Source: Oscillospiraceae bacterium (lineage in GTDB: Bacteria > Bacillota_A > Clostridia > Oscillospirales > Oscillospiraceae). From it: 64,000 nucleotides of DNA. This document shows positions 42,544 to 51,664 of this stretch, piece after piece; the stretch's first letter is position 1; every line of letters starts with the position of its first letter. The translations under genes were made by a program, and so were the position numbers. Under the pieces are notes generated by a model that ran no database searches, was not told the DNA's origin, and saw only the letters and a list, made by a program, of their open reading frames with translations. The DNA lies in contig JAFUCD010000030.1 of the NCBI GenBank assembly GCA_017459865.1, positions 25,917 to 89,916 on the forward strand, written 5' to 3'.

Positions 42544-42572
42544 ATTATAATAGAGAACACGGGAATTTGCAA
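42544..42572 (-). promoter_or_regulatory. Promoter of the zinc-ribbon/ABC operon
   Basis: On the minus strand TTGCAA (42572-42567), a 17-base spacer, perfect TATAAT (42549-42544). It is divergent from the recJ promoter 41 bases away. Confidence 0.8.
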
Positions 42573-42612
42573 CGGTGGATCCCGCGCCGGGAACGGGGTG
42601 CGAAATTTGCAG

Positions 42613-42641
42613 TTGCGCACCGGGCGGGAATTTGATAAAAT
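42613..42641 (+). promoter_or_regulatory. Promoter of the recJ-rel-dtd operon
   Basis: TTGCGC (42613-42618), a 17-base spacer, TAAAAT (42636-42641) with an upstream TG (TTTGATAAAAT), i.e. an extended -10. Confidence 0.7.
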
Positions 42642-42663
42642 AATATGATATAAAGAATAATAC

Positions 42664-44712
42664 ATGGAATCGAGTTTGAGAGACGGAATGAAGGTACAGG
42701 ATTGGAAAATTCCATACGCACAGCCGGAGATCCCCGAGGCGCTGTGCGCGGCGGGCTATGCGCCGCTGCTGGCGGCGATGCTGCATGTGCGCGGCATCGA
42801 CACGCCCGAGCAGGCGCGCGCGTTCCTGCACGGCGATGAAAGCCAGCTGCACGACCCCATGCTGCTCAAGGGCATGGACCGGGCCGTGGAGCGGCTTCGC
42901 CGCGCCATCGAGACCGGCGAGGCGGTCGCGGTCTTCGGCGACTATGACGTGGACGGCATCACGTCCACCTGCGTACTGACGGATTATCTGCGCAGCCGGG
43001 GGCTGCAGGTGCGCGCCTACATCCCCGACCGCATCTCCGAGGGCTACGGTCTGAACCCCGAGGCGGTGCGCAGGCTGCACGCGCACGGCGTGACGCTGAT
43101 CGTCTCGGTAGACTGCGGCATCACCGCCATCGAGGAGACGGCGCTGGCAAACACGCTCGGCATGGACGTGATCATCACCGACCACCACGAGTGCGGCGGC
43201 GGCATCGTGCCGGACGCGGCGGCGGTCGTGGACCCGAAGCAGCCCGCCTGCACCTACCCGAATCCCGGGCTCGCGGGCGTGGGCGTGGCGTTCAAGCTCC
43301 TGTGCGCCATCGAGGGCGGGAGCACGGAGATGCTCCGGCGCTACGCCGACCTCGTCGCCATCGGCACGGTGGCGGACGTGATGCCGCTCGAGGGCGAGAA
43401 CCGCTTTCTCGTCGCGGAGGGGCTGCGGCGCATCAACACCGACCCGCGTCCGGGCATCCGGGCGCTGCTGGAGGAAAGCGGCGCCGGTGAGCGCACCGTG
43501 ACGGCGACGACGATCGGCTTCACGCTCGCGCCGCGCATCAACGCCGCGGGCCGTCTCGGCGAGACCGCCATCGCGGCAAAGCTCCTGCTGACGGAGGACC
43601 CCGGCGACGCGATGTTCTATGCCCGTTCGCTGTGCGATCTCAACCGCCGGCGTCAGGCGCTGGAGCAGCAGATCTGGGACGAGGCGTCCGAGCGCGCGGG
43701 CGTGTTCGATCTCACGCAGCCGCTCGTGCTTGACAGCGACGAGTGGCACCAGGGCGTGATCGGCATCGCCGCCTCGCGGCTCTCGGAGGCGTTCCACCTG
43801 CCCACGGTCATGATCCGCTTTGACGGCGACCGGGGCAAGGGATCGTGCCGCAGCTTCGGCGGGTTCAATCTCTATCAGGCGCTCTCGGCCTGCTCGGATC
43901 TGCTGGAGGGCTTCGGCGGGCACGCGCTCGCGGCGGGGCTCACGATCCGGCGCGAGAACATCGCCGCCTTCCGCACGGCCTTCGCCGCCTATTACCGCGA
44001 AAACCCGGCGACGGAGCTGCCGACGCTCAGCTGCGACCTGCGCATCAGCGATCCGGGGCTTCTGTCGATGGACAACGTCGCGGCGCTGCAGCTCCTGGAG
44101 CCCTGCGGCACGGCGAACCCCCGTCCGCTGCTGGCGATCACGGCGGCGCGGCTGCAGTCCGTGACGCCCATCGGCGGCGGCAAGCATCTGCGGCTCACGC
44201 TCCTGAAGGCGGGCCAGCTCTTTGACTGCGTATTCTTCTCCTGCACGCTCGACGCGCTCACGGTGCGCCCGGGCGACTGGGTGGACGCCGCGTTCTGCCC
44301 GCAGATCAACGAATTTCGCGGCCGCAGTTCCGTGCAGCTGCTCATCTCGGACATCCGCCGCAGCGACACGCCCCGGCTCTGCGCGGCGATCCTGAACAAG
44401 GAGCCGACCGCCGAATGGGACAGAGTGGATCTCTGCCCCGCGCGGCAGGATTTCGTGAAGGTCTACAAATCGCTGCGCGGCGGCGTCTCAGGCACGCCGG
44501 AGACGCTTGCGCGCGCGCTGCCGCCCACGCTCCACCCCGCGACGGCCTGCATCTGTCTGCGCGTGCTGGAGGAGCTGGGGCTGATCCGCTATTCCTTTGA
44601 AGGCGAAACACTCACGGCGTCGCCCGTGGACGGCTGCGCCAAGAAGGATCTGAAAACCTCCGCGCTGCTGCTGCGCCTGTACCGCGAGCGCCGCGATTTG
44701 GGGTTGGAGTGA
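42664..44712 (+). CDS. recJ: Single-stranded-DNA-specific exonuclease RecJ
   Basis: This is a 5'-3' ssDNA exonuclease in recombination and mismatch repair. The 682-residue protein has DHH-family motifs: VFGDYDVDGITST (about 89-101), SVDCGIT, ITDHHE, and the DHHA1 domain signature GGHALAAGLTI. An OB-fold and a C-terminal helical extension typical of clostridial RecJ follow. Start choice is uncertain. ATG 42664 lies only about 16 bases after the predicted transcription start and has no ribosome site. ATG 42688 (MKVQDWKIPY) gives a more usual N terminus but a poorly spaced GGA. It is first in an operon with rel, 25 bases ahead. Confidence 0.93.
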   Translation: MESSLRDGMKVQDWKIPYAQPEIPEALCAAGYAPLLAAMLHVRGIDTPEQARAFLHGDESQLHDPMLLKGMDRAVERLRRAIETGEAVAVFGDYDVDGITSTCVLTDYLRSRGLQVRAYIPDRISEGYGLNPEAVRRLHAHGVTLIVSVDCGITAIEETALANTLGMDVIITDHHECGGGIVPDAAAVVDPKQPACTYPNPGLAGVGVAFKLLCAIEGGSTEMLRRYADLVAIGTVADVMPLEGENRFLVAEGLRRINTDPRPGIRALLEESGAGERTVTATTIGFTLAPRINAAGRLGETAIAAKLLLTEDPGDAMFYARSLCDLNRRRQALEQQIWDEASERAGVFDLTQPLVLDSDEWHQGVIGIAASRLSEAFHLPTVMIRFDGDRGKGSCRSFGGFNLYQALSACSDLLEGFGGHALAAGLTIRRENIAAFRTAFAAYYRENPATELPTLSCDLRISDPGLLSMDNVAALQLLEPCGTANPRPLLAITAARLQSVTPIGGGKHLRLTLLKAGQLFDCVFFSCTLDALTVRPGDWVDAAFCPQINEFRGRSSVQLLISDIRRSDTPRLCAAILNKEPTAEWDRVDLCPARQDFVKVYKSLRGGVSGTPETLARALPPTLHPATACICLRVLEELGLIRYSFEGETLTASPVDGCAKKDLKTSALLLRLYRERRDLGLE

Positions 44713-44737
44713 CTTTGTAAGGGAGGGAAACGGGAAC

Positions 44738-46981
44738 ATGTCGGCGGAAGAAACGAAAGTATATGACTTAGAGACGCACTATGCCGAGCTCGAAAAGACC
44801 ATCACGGCGGCAAATCTTCCCGTGGAGCTCGGGCGCGTGCGCGCGGCCTTTGAGCTCGCGGACCGCTCCCACGCCGGGCAGAAGCGCAAGGACGGCACGC
44901 CCTACGTCTCCCACTGCATCGCCGCGGCGATCATCACGGCGGAGCTGGGACTCGACGAGGACGCCATCATCGCCGCCATCCTGCACGACTGCATCGAGGA
45001 CACCGGGCTGACCTACGACGACATCGCGCGCGCCTTCGGCGCCGCCGTGGCGGACATCGTCGAGGGCGTCACGAAGCTGACGCGCGTGCAGTATACCAGC
45101 ATCGAGGAGCAGCAGGTGGAAAACCTGCGCAAGATGCTGCTCGCCATGGCAAAAGACATCCGCGTCATCCTCATCAAGATGGCGGACCGTCTGCACAACA
45201 TGCGCACCATGGCCTATCAGAGCGAGGAAAAGCAGCGCATCAAATCGCTCGAGACCATGGAGGTCTACGCCCCCATCGCCCACCGGCTGGGCATGCAGAA
45301 GATGAAATGGGAGCTGGAGGACCTCTCGCTGCAGTATCTCGACCCCGCGGGCTACAAGGCCATCACGGACTATCTCAGCGAGCGCATGGACACGCTCGAG
45401 AGCTTCATGAGCGAGATCAAGGGCAAGCTCCAGACGCGGCTCGACGCCGAGGGCGTGCAGTGCACGATCTCCTCGCGCATCAAGCACGTCTACAGCATCT
45501 ACCGCAAAATGTACGCGCAGAAGCTCGACATCAACGGCATCTTCGACCTGTGCGCCTTCCGCGTGATCGTGGACGACATCTCCGACTGCTACGGCGTGCT
45601 CGGCATCGTGCACGATATGTTCAAGCCCATGCCCGGGCGCTTCAAGGACTATATCTCCACGCCGAAGCCGAACAACTACCGCAGCGTGCACACCACGGTC
45701 ATTGGCTCGGAGGGCATCCCCTTCGAGGTACAGATCCGCACCTGGGAGATGCACGTCACGGCGGAATACGGCGTCGCGGCGCATTGGAAATACAAGTCCG
45801 GCACCACCGGCGTGCGCCCCGGCGACGAGGAAAAATTCGCCTGGGTCCGCCGCCTGCTCGAAACGCAGCAGGAGTCCGACGCCTCGGACTTCCTTTCAAA
45901 CCTGAAGATCGATATGTTCGCCGACGAGGTGTTCGTCTTCTCCCCGAAGGGCGACGTGATCAACCTGCCCGCCGGGGCGACGCCGATCGACTTTGCCTAC
46001 AGCATCCACTCCGCGATCGGCAACTCCATGGTCGGCGCGAAGGTAAACGGCCGCATCGTGAACTTCGACCACGTGCTGCAGAACGGCGACATCGTGGACA
46101 TCCGCACGAGCAAAAACGCCCCCGGTCCCAGCCGCGACTGGCTGGCGCTGGCCAAGAGCGGCTCTGCCAGAACGAAGATCAAGCAATGGCTGAAAAAGGA
46201 GCGCCGCGAGGAAAACGTGATGAACGGCCGCGAGATGTTCGAGCGCGAGCTGCGCGCGAACAACATCGCCCCGGCGTATATCATGACTGACGAGCTGCTG
46301 CCGCTGATCCTGAAGCGGCTCGCCTTCCAGCACATCGACGATCTCTACGCCGCCATCGGCTACGGCGGCGTGACCGCGACGCGCACCGTAAACCGCATCA
46401 AGGACGAGCTGCAGCGCCATCAGGCGGACGGACAGAAGACGGCCTACGACAAGATCACCGAGCAGGCCGAGCGGCGCAACAAGCGCCAGCGTCACGCGGT
46501 GCACGGCGTGCTGGTGGAGGGGCTCGACAACTGCCTGATCAAATTCTCCCGCTGCTGCACGCCGGTGCCGGGGGACGACATCATCGGCTTCATCACGCGC
46601 GGCGCGGGCGTGAGTATCCACCGCAAGGACTGCGAGAACTATCTCAACTCCCCGTCCGAGAACGAAGGGCGCTGGATCGCCGTCGGCTGGGCCGACCGCA
46701 TCACGGACGAATACACCACCACGCTCATGCTCGTCAGCACGCAGCGCTCCGCCCTCGTCATGGACGTGGCGACGGTGCTCAACTCCCTGAACGCCAAGGT
46801 GCGCACGCTCACGGCGCGCGACGTGGAGGGCAACCGCTCCACCGCCACCATCACCGTCGAGGTGCACTCCCTGAACGAGCTGCGCCTGATCATCAACCGC
46901 CTCTCCGCCATCCACGGCGTCTACCGCGTCGCCCGCGTCGGCAGCGCGGCCGCCAAGGCGGATTTCGACAGAAAGGAATGA
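44738..46981 (+). CDS. rel: Bifunctional (p)ppGpp synthetase/hydrolase Rel
   Basis: The 747-residue long RSH enzyme controls the stringent response. The HD hydrolase domain (about 50-160) has [15 protein letters not shown] and [11 protein letters not shown] with the catalytic HD. The synthetase domain (about 245-350) has [16 protein letters not shown] and [23 protein letters not shown] domain (about 395-455), a CC/zinc-finger region ([15 protein letters not shown], about 600) and a C-terminal ACT domain (about 670-745) complete it. Both catalytic sites look intact. AGGGAGGGAAACGGG precedes the ATG. dtd begins seven bases after the stop. Confidence 0.96.
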   Translation: MSAEETKVYDLETHYAELEKTITAANLPVELGRVRAAFELADRSHAGQKRKDGTPYVSHCIAAAIITAELGLDEDAIIAAILHDCIEDTGLTYDDIARAFGAAVADIVEGVTKLTRVQYTSIEEQQVENLRKMLLAMAKDIRVILIKMADRLHNMRTMAYQSEEKQRIKSLETMEVYAPIAHRLGMQKMKWELEDLSLQYLDPAGYKAITDYLSERMDTLESFMSEIKGKLQTRLDAEGVQCTISSRIKHVYSIYRKMYAQKLDINGIFDLCAFRVIVDDISDCYGVLGIVHDMFKPMPGRFKDYISTPKPNNYRSVHTTVIGSEGIPFEVQIRTWEMHVTAEYGVAAHWKYKSGTTGVRPGDEEKFAWVRRLLETQQESDASDFLSNLKIDMFADEVFVFSPKGDVINLPAGATPIDFAYSIHSAIGNSMVGAKVNGRIVNFDHVLQNGDIVDIRTSKNAPGPSRDWLALAKSGSARTKIKQWLKKERREENVMNGREMFERELRANNIAPAYIMTDELLPLILKRLAFQHIDDLYAAIGYGGVTATRTVNRIKDELQRHQADGQKTAYDKITEQAERRNKRQRHAVHGVLVEGLDNCLIKFSRCCTPVPGDDIIGFITRGAGVSIHRKDCENYLNSPSENEGRWIAVGWADRITDEYTTTLMLVSTQRSALVMDVATVLNSLNAKVRTLTARDVEGNRSTATITVEVHSLNELRLIINRLSAIHGVYRVARVGSAAAKADFDRKE

Positions 46982-46988
46982 TGCGCCC

Positions 46989-47432
46989 ATGCGCGCTGTT
47001 TTGACACGAGTGAATTCCGCCTCCGTCACGATCGGAGGCGCGGTGAAGGCCGAGATCGGCAAGGGCTTTCTCGTCCTGCTCGGCGTCCACAAAGACGACA
47101 CCGAGCAGCAGGCGGACAAGATCGCCGACAAGATCTGCGGTCTGCGCATCTTTGAGGACGAAAACGGCAAGATGAACGTCAACCCCGCGGACGCGGGCGC
47201 CGAGCTTCTGATCGTGAGCCAGTTCACGCTCTTTGCCGACTGTAAGTCCCGCCGCCCCGGCTTCACCGAGGCCGCCCGCCCCGACACCGCGATCCCGCTG
47301 TACGAGCGCGTGGTGGAAAAATGCCGCGAGCGCGGCTTCAAGGTCGGCACGGGCGAGTTCGGCGCGGAGATGCTGGTGAAGTCCGAAAACGACGGGCCCG
47401 TGACCATCCTGCTCGATACCGACCGGCTTTAA
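46989..47432 (+). CDS. dtd: D-aminoacyl-tRNA deacylase
   Basis: DTD removes D-amino acids (and glycine from mischarged tRNA-Ala). The 147-residue protein shows the two active-site motifs: SQFTLFADC (about 79-87) and a GP cis-proline motif ([11 protein letters not shown]). It is of typical length and is third in the recJ-rel-dtd-MBL operon, an order shared by many clostridia. Confidence 0.96.
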   Translation: MRAVLTRVNSASVTIGGAVKAEIGKGFLVLLGVHKDDTEQQADKIADKICGLRIFEDENGKMNVNPADAGAELLIVSQFTLFADCKSRRPGFTEAARPDTAIPLYERVVEKCRERGFKVGTGEFGAEMLVKSENDGPVTILLDTDRL

Positions 47433-47443
47433 GGAGGGACCCC

Positions 47444-48061
47444 ATGCTGATCAAATGCTTGCCCGTCGGGCACCTGATGACAAACTGCTACATCGTCACG
47501 GACGAGGACACGCTCGAATGCGCCGTCATCGATCCGGGCGACGAGTCGAACACGATCCTCTGGTATCTGGAGGACAACCGCCTCACCTGCCGCGCCATCC
47601 TGCTCACGCACGGACACTATGACCACGTCGGCGCGGTGGACACGCTGCACGAGGAGACGGGCGCGCCCGTGTATATCCACGAGATGGACGACGGCGCGGC
47701 GCTCACCTTCGACGGCTACGCCTACACCGCCCCGGAGGGCAGCGTCCATTACAAGGAGGGCGACACCGTCACGGTCGGCTCGCTCGTGTTCCATGTACTC
47801 GAGACCCCGGGCCACACTCCCGGCGGCGTGACGCTCCGGGTGGAGGACGCGCTCTTTACGGGCGACACGCTCTTCCACGGCTCCTGCGGCCGCACGGACA
47901 TGCCCGGCGGCGACATGGAGACGGAGCTGCGCAGTCTCGCGCGCCTCGCCGCGCTGGAGGGCGATTTCGAGGTCTATCCCGGCCACGAAAGCAGCTCCAC
48001 GCTGGAGTTTGAGCGGCGCTACAACCCGTACATCGCAGCCCTGCGCAGACGGGGATTTTAA
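47444..48061 (+). CDS. MBL-fold metallo-hydrolase (glyoxalase II-like)
   Basis: The 205-residue protein has the metallo-beta-lactamase signature THGHYDHVG (about 56-64), the ligand His in TPGHTPGG, Asp in FTGDTLF and His in YPGHESSS: a full dinuclear metal site. The family includes hydroxyacylglutathione hydrolase-like enzymes that accompany rel and dtd in clostridia; the substrate is not known. AAGGAGGGACC precedes the ATG. Last gene of the operon. Confidence 0.9.
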   Translation: MLIKCLPVGHLMTNCYIVTDEDTLECAVIDPGDESNTILWYLEDNRLTCRAILLTHGHYDHVGAVDTLHEETGAPVYIHEMDDGAALTFDGYAYTAPEGSVHYKEGDTVTVGSLVFHVLETPGHTPGGVTLRVEDALFTGDTLFHGSCGRTDMPGGDMETELRSLARLAALEGDFEVYPGHESSSTLEFERRYNPYIAALRRRGF

Positions 48062-48090
48062 AGAAAAACGGCGGGGGCAAGCCCCCGCCG
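48062..48090 (-). terminator. Terminator of spoIIR
   Basis: CGGCGGGGGC/GCCCCCGCCG (48069-48090) is followed on the minus strand by TTTTTCTTT. It lies between the convergent MBL and spoIIR genes. Confidence 0.8.
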
Positions 48091-48094
48091 CATC

Positions 48095-48691
48095 TCATGT
48101 CAGCGCCTCTTTGATCGCGTCATACCACTCGATGATCCGAAACTTGATGACATAGTCCGCCCCGTCCGCTGTGATGAGGCGGACGTCGTCGCTTGAGAGG
48201 GTCTCGACCGTCTCCGGCTCGATGCTCTCCGCCGTGCACAGCGGCGGGAAGACCACGCACCACCAGTTGTGCCCCGCGCCCGCGCCGAGGATCACGCGCA
48301 GGGAGGCGTAGGTGCCCGCCGGCAGGGCGAAGCTGCCATAGTCGCGCGTGGGATAGTGCTCGTTCGTGAGCGTCACGGTCACGGGCTGCTTTGTCACCGA
48401 CTCCGCGGCGCGGCGGATGCCGCTTTGCTCGGCGCGCAGGATCGCGCGGGCGTCAGCGCTTGTTTTTGCGCCCTCCAGCTTCGGCGTGAGATACGCGAGC
48501 ACGGCGTCCCGCACGCGCAGCTTTTCCGACTGATCCAAGTCGCTGTCCGAGGCGGCGATCACGTGCAGGCGCACGACCCCGGCGCTCAGCCGCTCCTGCC
48601 GCGCGCCCGCCCACGTACCGATCAGCAGCGTGACGCATACGCTCAGCAGCAGCGCCAGCTCCCAGGGATGTAATTTCCGGTTGTCGTCCAT
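48095..48691 (-). CDS. spoIIR: Stage II sporulation protein R
   Basis: SpoIIR is secreted from the forespore and triggers SpoIIGA to process pro-sigma-E in the mother cell. The 198-residue protein has an N-terminal signal/anchor helix (WELALLLSVCVTLLIGTW). Family motifs are VRLHVIAASDSDLDQ, LRVRDAV and GAGAGHNWWCVVFPPLC near residue 140. The start has GGAGG eight bases upstream. Its presence is strong evidence that the organism belongs to an endospore-forming lineage. Confidence 0.93.
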   Translation of the reverse strand: MDDNRKLHPWELALLLSVCVTLLIGTWAGARQERLSAGVVRLHVIAASDSDLDQSEKLRVRDAVLAYLTPKLEGAKTSADARAILRAEQSGIRRAAESVTKQPVTVTLTNEHYPTRDYGSFALPAGTYASLRVILGAGAGHNWWCVVFPPLCTAESIEPETVETLSSDDVRLITADGADYVIKFRIIEWYDAIKEALT

Positions 48692-48706
48692 CGTGCAAAC
48701 CTCCGA

Positions 48707-48748
48707 TAAAAATTCCCGATCTGTCTCAATCGTTGACAGATCGGGAAT
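48707..48748 (-). terminator. Terminator of ispE
   Basis: A 14-bp perfect stem (ATTCCCGATCTGTC/GACAGATCGGGAAT) is followed on the minus strand by TTTTTATC, 20 bases after the ispE stop. Confidence 0.85.
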
Positions 48749-48768
48749 GTTTTATACAGAGGAGCGGC

Positions 48769-49644
48769 TCACATGTGCGACAGCGCGCCGATGGTTTTGG
48801 TCAGAAACGTCTCGCGGTGGAGCTGGGCGAGGGTGTTCGCCGCGTTTCGGGCGGTCGTGCTGTCCGGGAAGATGCCGAACACCGCCGAGCCCGTGCCGCT
48901 CATGCACGCGCCGTAGGCGCCGCAGGAGAGCAGGATGCTCTTGATGGCGTTGATGTCCTTGGCGCGGCGGTCGAGCACGTCCTCAAACACGTTATACAGC
49001 CGCTGCCCAAGCGCGCGCTTGTCATCGGCGGCGATGGCCTGGGCGATGCCCACGGTGTCCGGGCGGCAGCGGGAGGTGCGGCTGTCGATGCGCCCGAAGA
49101 GCTCCGGCGTGGAGATCGGGAAGTTCGGCTTGCAGATCACGACGTCCGTCTCCGTGAGCGGGGCGAGGGGCGTGAGGATCTCGCCGCGGCCCTCGGCGAG
49201 CATCGTGCCGCCCGCGATGCAATACGGCACGTCGCTGCCGAGCCGCAGCCCCAGCTCCTCGAGCTCGAGCTGTGAAAGCCCGGTCCTGAAAAAGCGGTTC
49301 AGCGCGCGCAGCACCGCAGCGGCGTCCGACGAGCCGCCGCCGAGCCCCGCGCACACGGGGATGCGCTTGCGCATGGCGATGAAGGCGCCCCAGCCGACGT
49401 TCCCCGTCTCGCGCAGAAAGAGCTTCGCGGCCTTGAGGGCGATGTTGCGCTCATCGTTCGGCAGATAGCTCCGGTTCGTCTGCGCGCCGAACTCGCCCGT
49501 GCGGTTCAAGTGGATCGCCAGATCATCGTGCAGCGCGACGCTCTGCATGATCATGCACAGGTCGTGATATCCGTCCGTGCGCCCGGAGAGCACATCCAGC
49601 GAGAGATTCAGTTTTGCATGCGCCTTTGCGCGTATGATTTCCAT
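48769..49644 (-). CDS. ispE: 4-(cytidine 5'-diphospho)-2-C-methyl-D-erythritol kinase
   Basis: This is the ATP-dependent kinase of the MEP isoprenoid pathway. The 291-residue GHMP kinase has AHAKLNLSLDVLSGRTDGYH at the N terminus, the ATP loop IPVCAGLGGGSSDAAA (about 96-110), GSDVPYCIAGGT with the catalytic Asp, and the C-terminal SGTGSAVFGIF. GGGTGTG precedes the ATG. Transcribed alone, divergent from the ATP synthase operon. Confidence 0.95.
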   Translation of the reverse strand: MEIIRAKAHAKLNLSLDVLSGRTDGYHDLCMIMQSVALHDDLAIHLNRTGEFGAQTNRSYLPNDERNIALKAAKLFLRETGNVGWGAFIAMRKRIPVCAGLGGGSSDAAAVLRALNRFFRTGLSQLELEELGLRLGSDVPYCIAGGTMLAEGRGEILTPLAPLTETDVVICKPNFPISTPELFGRIDSRTSRCRPDTVGIAQAIAADDKRALGQRLYNVFEDVLDRRAKDINAIKSILLSCGAYGACMSGTGSAVFGIFPDSTTARNAANTLAQLHRETFLTKTIGALSHM

Positions 49645-49803
49645 ATCGGCACACCCTTTGCAGGAAAGCGGTTCTTGTCAGTTTTCATCAGTATACCCGA
49701 AAACGGGCGGTTTGTGAAGCTTTTTTCCGGAAGCATCCCGGACGCGCCGCGATACGGAGGCAACAAACCTGCAGCGATCGTCCGGCAAAATCTTAGCAAA
49801 GCT

Positions 49804-49833
49804 TTGACAAGCGCATGGTGGGCATGTTATATT
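49804..49833 (+). promoter_or_regulatory. Promoter of the ATP synthase operon
   Basis: Perfect TTGACA (49804-49809), an 18-base spacer, TATATT (49828-49833), 60 bases upstream of atpI. Confidence 0.8.
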
Positions 49834-49892
49834 AGAGTGAATGAACATGCTTTTCATTTTTTAAGACGTTTTTTTGTGGGAGGTGACGAAAC

Positions 49893-50246
49893 ATGGCGCT
49901 TGGTTTGGAGCTGGTGGGCGCGGTGGTCGGCGCGGCGGTCGGCGTCGCGGTAGGCTACGGCAACATGCGCATCACGAAGCGCTCCATGCGCAAGGACGCC
50001 GCCGGCGCGATCATGGCGACGAACATGGTCCGGATGCTCATCAACTTTGCCGTGCTGCTCGTCATTTTCCTGCTGCGGAACATCTCGCCGCTGGGCTTTG
50101 TCGGCACGCTGTTGGGCGCGGCGGTCGGGCTTTCGGTCGGGAACATCTATTTCATCGTGAAGCTCAGCCGCGCGTGGTCCGAGCAGACCACGGCCGAGGC
50201 GGAGCAGGAGCAAGAGAGCGGAGGTGCTTCAGACAATGAAATTTGA
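49893..50246 (+). CDS. atpI: ATP synthase subunit I
   Basis: The 117-residue membrane protein has hydrophobic segments at about 5-22, 48-64 and 70-93, with a Glu-rich tail. AtpI assists c-ring assembly in many bacteria. It is identified by position at the head of the atp operon and by the AtpI-like pattern of a Gly/Val-rich first helix and a basic loop (GNMRITKRSMRKDAAG). GGGAGGTGAC precedes the ATG. It overlaps the start of atpB by 11 bases. Confidence 0.72.
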   Translation: MALGLELVGAVVGAAVGVAVGYGNMRITKRSMRKDAAGAIMATNMVRMLINFAVLLVIFLLRNISPLGFVGTLLGAAVGLSVGNIYFIVKLSRAWSEQTTAEAEQEQESGGASDNEI

Positions 50247-50895
50247 ACTGGGCGCGTGGATCACAAAGCCCGTCATCACGATGTGGGTGATTGTCGCGGT
50301 GCTCGCGGTGCTGAGCTGGCTCGCCACGCGCAATCTGAAGGAGAAGCCCGGCGCGCTGCAGAACATCGCCGAGATGGCGGTGCGAGCGCTCTACGGCTTT
50401 TTCGAGGGCATCCTCGGTAAGCACACCCGGCGGTACTTCCCGCTGCTGGCAACGTTTTTCATCTTCATCGTCGTGTCAAACTACTCCAGTCTTCTGCCCG
50501 GCGCGGGCGGCGTGTTCGCCGTGCCGACGACGAGCCTTTCCGTCACGGCGGGACTGGCGATTCTCGGATTTATCGTCACACAGGTCGAGGGCGTGCGGCA
50601 ACGCGGCATCGGGGGCTACTTCAAGAGTCTTGCCCAGCCGCTGTTTCTGTGCTTCCTGATGTTCCCGCTGAATCTCATCGAGCAGTTCGTGCATCCGGTC
50701 AGTCTCGCGCTGCGACTCTACGGCAACCTCTACGGCGAGGAGCTCGCCGCCGAGCAGCTGGGGCACCTCGCGGGCATCGGTCTGCCGATCGTGATGCACG
50801 TGCTGAGTCTGCTGTTCTGCCTGATCCAGGCCATGGTCTTCACGATGCTGCTTTCGATCTATATCTCCGAGGCAGTCGAAGAGGAAGAGGAATAA
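50236..50895 (+). CDS. atpB: ATP synthase F0 subunit a
   Basis: The 219-residue proton-channel subunit has about five helices. The essential Arg lies in SLALRLYGNLYGEELAAEQL (helix with LRLYGN), and the last helix is QAMVFTMLLSIYISEAVE. MFPLNLIEQFVHPVSLALR is the usual segment before the Arg. ATG 50236 is preferred, with CGGAGGTG upstream; an in-frame GTG at 50224 overlaps that site. It begins inside atpI, consistent with coupling. Confidence 0.94.
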   Translation: MKFELGAWITKPVITMWVIVAVLAVLSWLATRNLKEKPGALQNIAEMAVRALYGFFEGILGKHTRRYFPLLATFFIFIVVSNYSSLLPGAGGVFAVPTTSLSVTAGLAILGFIVTQVEGVRQRGIGGYFKSLAQPLFLCFLMFPLNLIEQFVHPVSLALRLYGNLYGEELAAEQLGHLAGIGLPIVMHVLSLLFCLIQAMVFTMLLSIYISEAVEEEEE

Positions 50896-50952
50896 TTACC
50901 GTCTAAAGTTTATTTAGAAATACACAACACATTAATAGGAGGAACAATCACT

Positions 50953-51180
50953 ATGGGAACTGCAATGTATGCTCTGGCTGCCGCGCTCGCCATTGCGCTC
51001 AGCACCATCGGCCCCGCCATCGGACAGGGTATGACCGCCGCGAAGGCCATGGAGGCCATCGCCCGCCAGCCGGAAGCCGCCGGCACGATCCGTACGAACA
51101 TGATCGTCGCGCTCGCCATGATGGAGGCGCTCACGATCTATGGTCTCGTCATCGCGTTCATGCTCGTCGGCAAGGCCTGA
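50953..51180 (+). CDS. atpE: ATP synthase F0 subunit c
   Basis: The 75-residue two-helix ring subunit has the hairpin loop ARQPEAAG and the ion-carrying Glu in [16 protein letters not shown]. Helix 1 keeps GPAIGQG, whose Gln is part of sodium sites in Ilyobacter-type rings. The Ser-Thr after the carboxylate (E-S-T) that marks sodium rings is replaced by Ala-Leu, so proton coupling is more likely (inference). AGGAGG precedes the ATG. Confidence 0.95.
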   Translation: MGTAMYALAAALAIALSTIGPAIGQGMTAAKAMEAIARQPEAAGTIRTNMIVALAMMEALTIYGLVIAFMLVGKA

Positions 51181-51225
51181 CCCGGACATCACGATCCGAA
51201 CGCATAAGAAAGGAAGGCACACGTT

Positions 51226-51654
51226 TTGACGATCTATGCTTCAGAAATCATCTGGACTGTGATCTGCTTTCTCGTGCTGCTGTTTGTGCTCAAAAAGCTC
51301 CTGTATGATCCGCTCCTGAAATTCATGGAGGAGCGCGACGGGAAGATCGCCCGCGGAAAAAAGGCCGGCGCCGACGCCCGCGCCAGACGCGAGGAAAACG
51401 ACGCCGCCATTCTCGAGGGCCGCAAGGCGAACAACGCCGCTGCCGCCGCCATCCTCGCCGAGGGACGTGCCCGCGACGAGAAGGCACGCTCCGCCGCGCT
51501 GCAGACCGCGAAACAGGAGACCGCGCAGTCCATGAAGGACGCGCGCGCCGCCCTGCGCGCCGAGGAGACGACCGCCGCCGAGGCGCTCGAGCAGGACGTG
51601 CCGGAGCTGGCGGACATGCTTGCCGGTGCGCTGCTGCACCGCGAGCAGGAATGA
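51226..51654 (+). CDS. atpF: ATP synthase F0 subunit b (peripheral stalk)
   Basis: The 142-residue protein has one N-terminal membrane helix ([19 protein letters not shown], about 8-26) and a long Ala/Glu/Arg-rich helix. The motif [15 protein letters not shown] is the standard b-subunit neck. The start is TTG with GGAAGG upstream. It is followed after 10 bases by a gene whose product starts with a second, different b-like helix, so this complex appears to have b and b' strands. Confidence 0.88.
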   Translation: MTIYASEIIWTVICFLVLLFVLKKLLYDPLLKFMEERDGKIARGKKAGADARARREENDAAILEGRKANNAAAAAILAEGRARDEKARSAALQTAKQETAQSMKDARAALRAEETTAAEALEQDVPELADMLAGALLHREQE

Positions 51655-51664
51655 GGGAGGCCGT

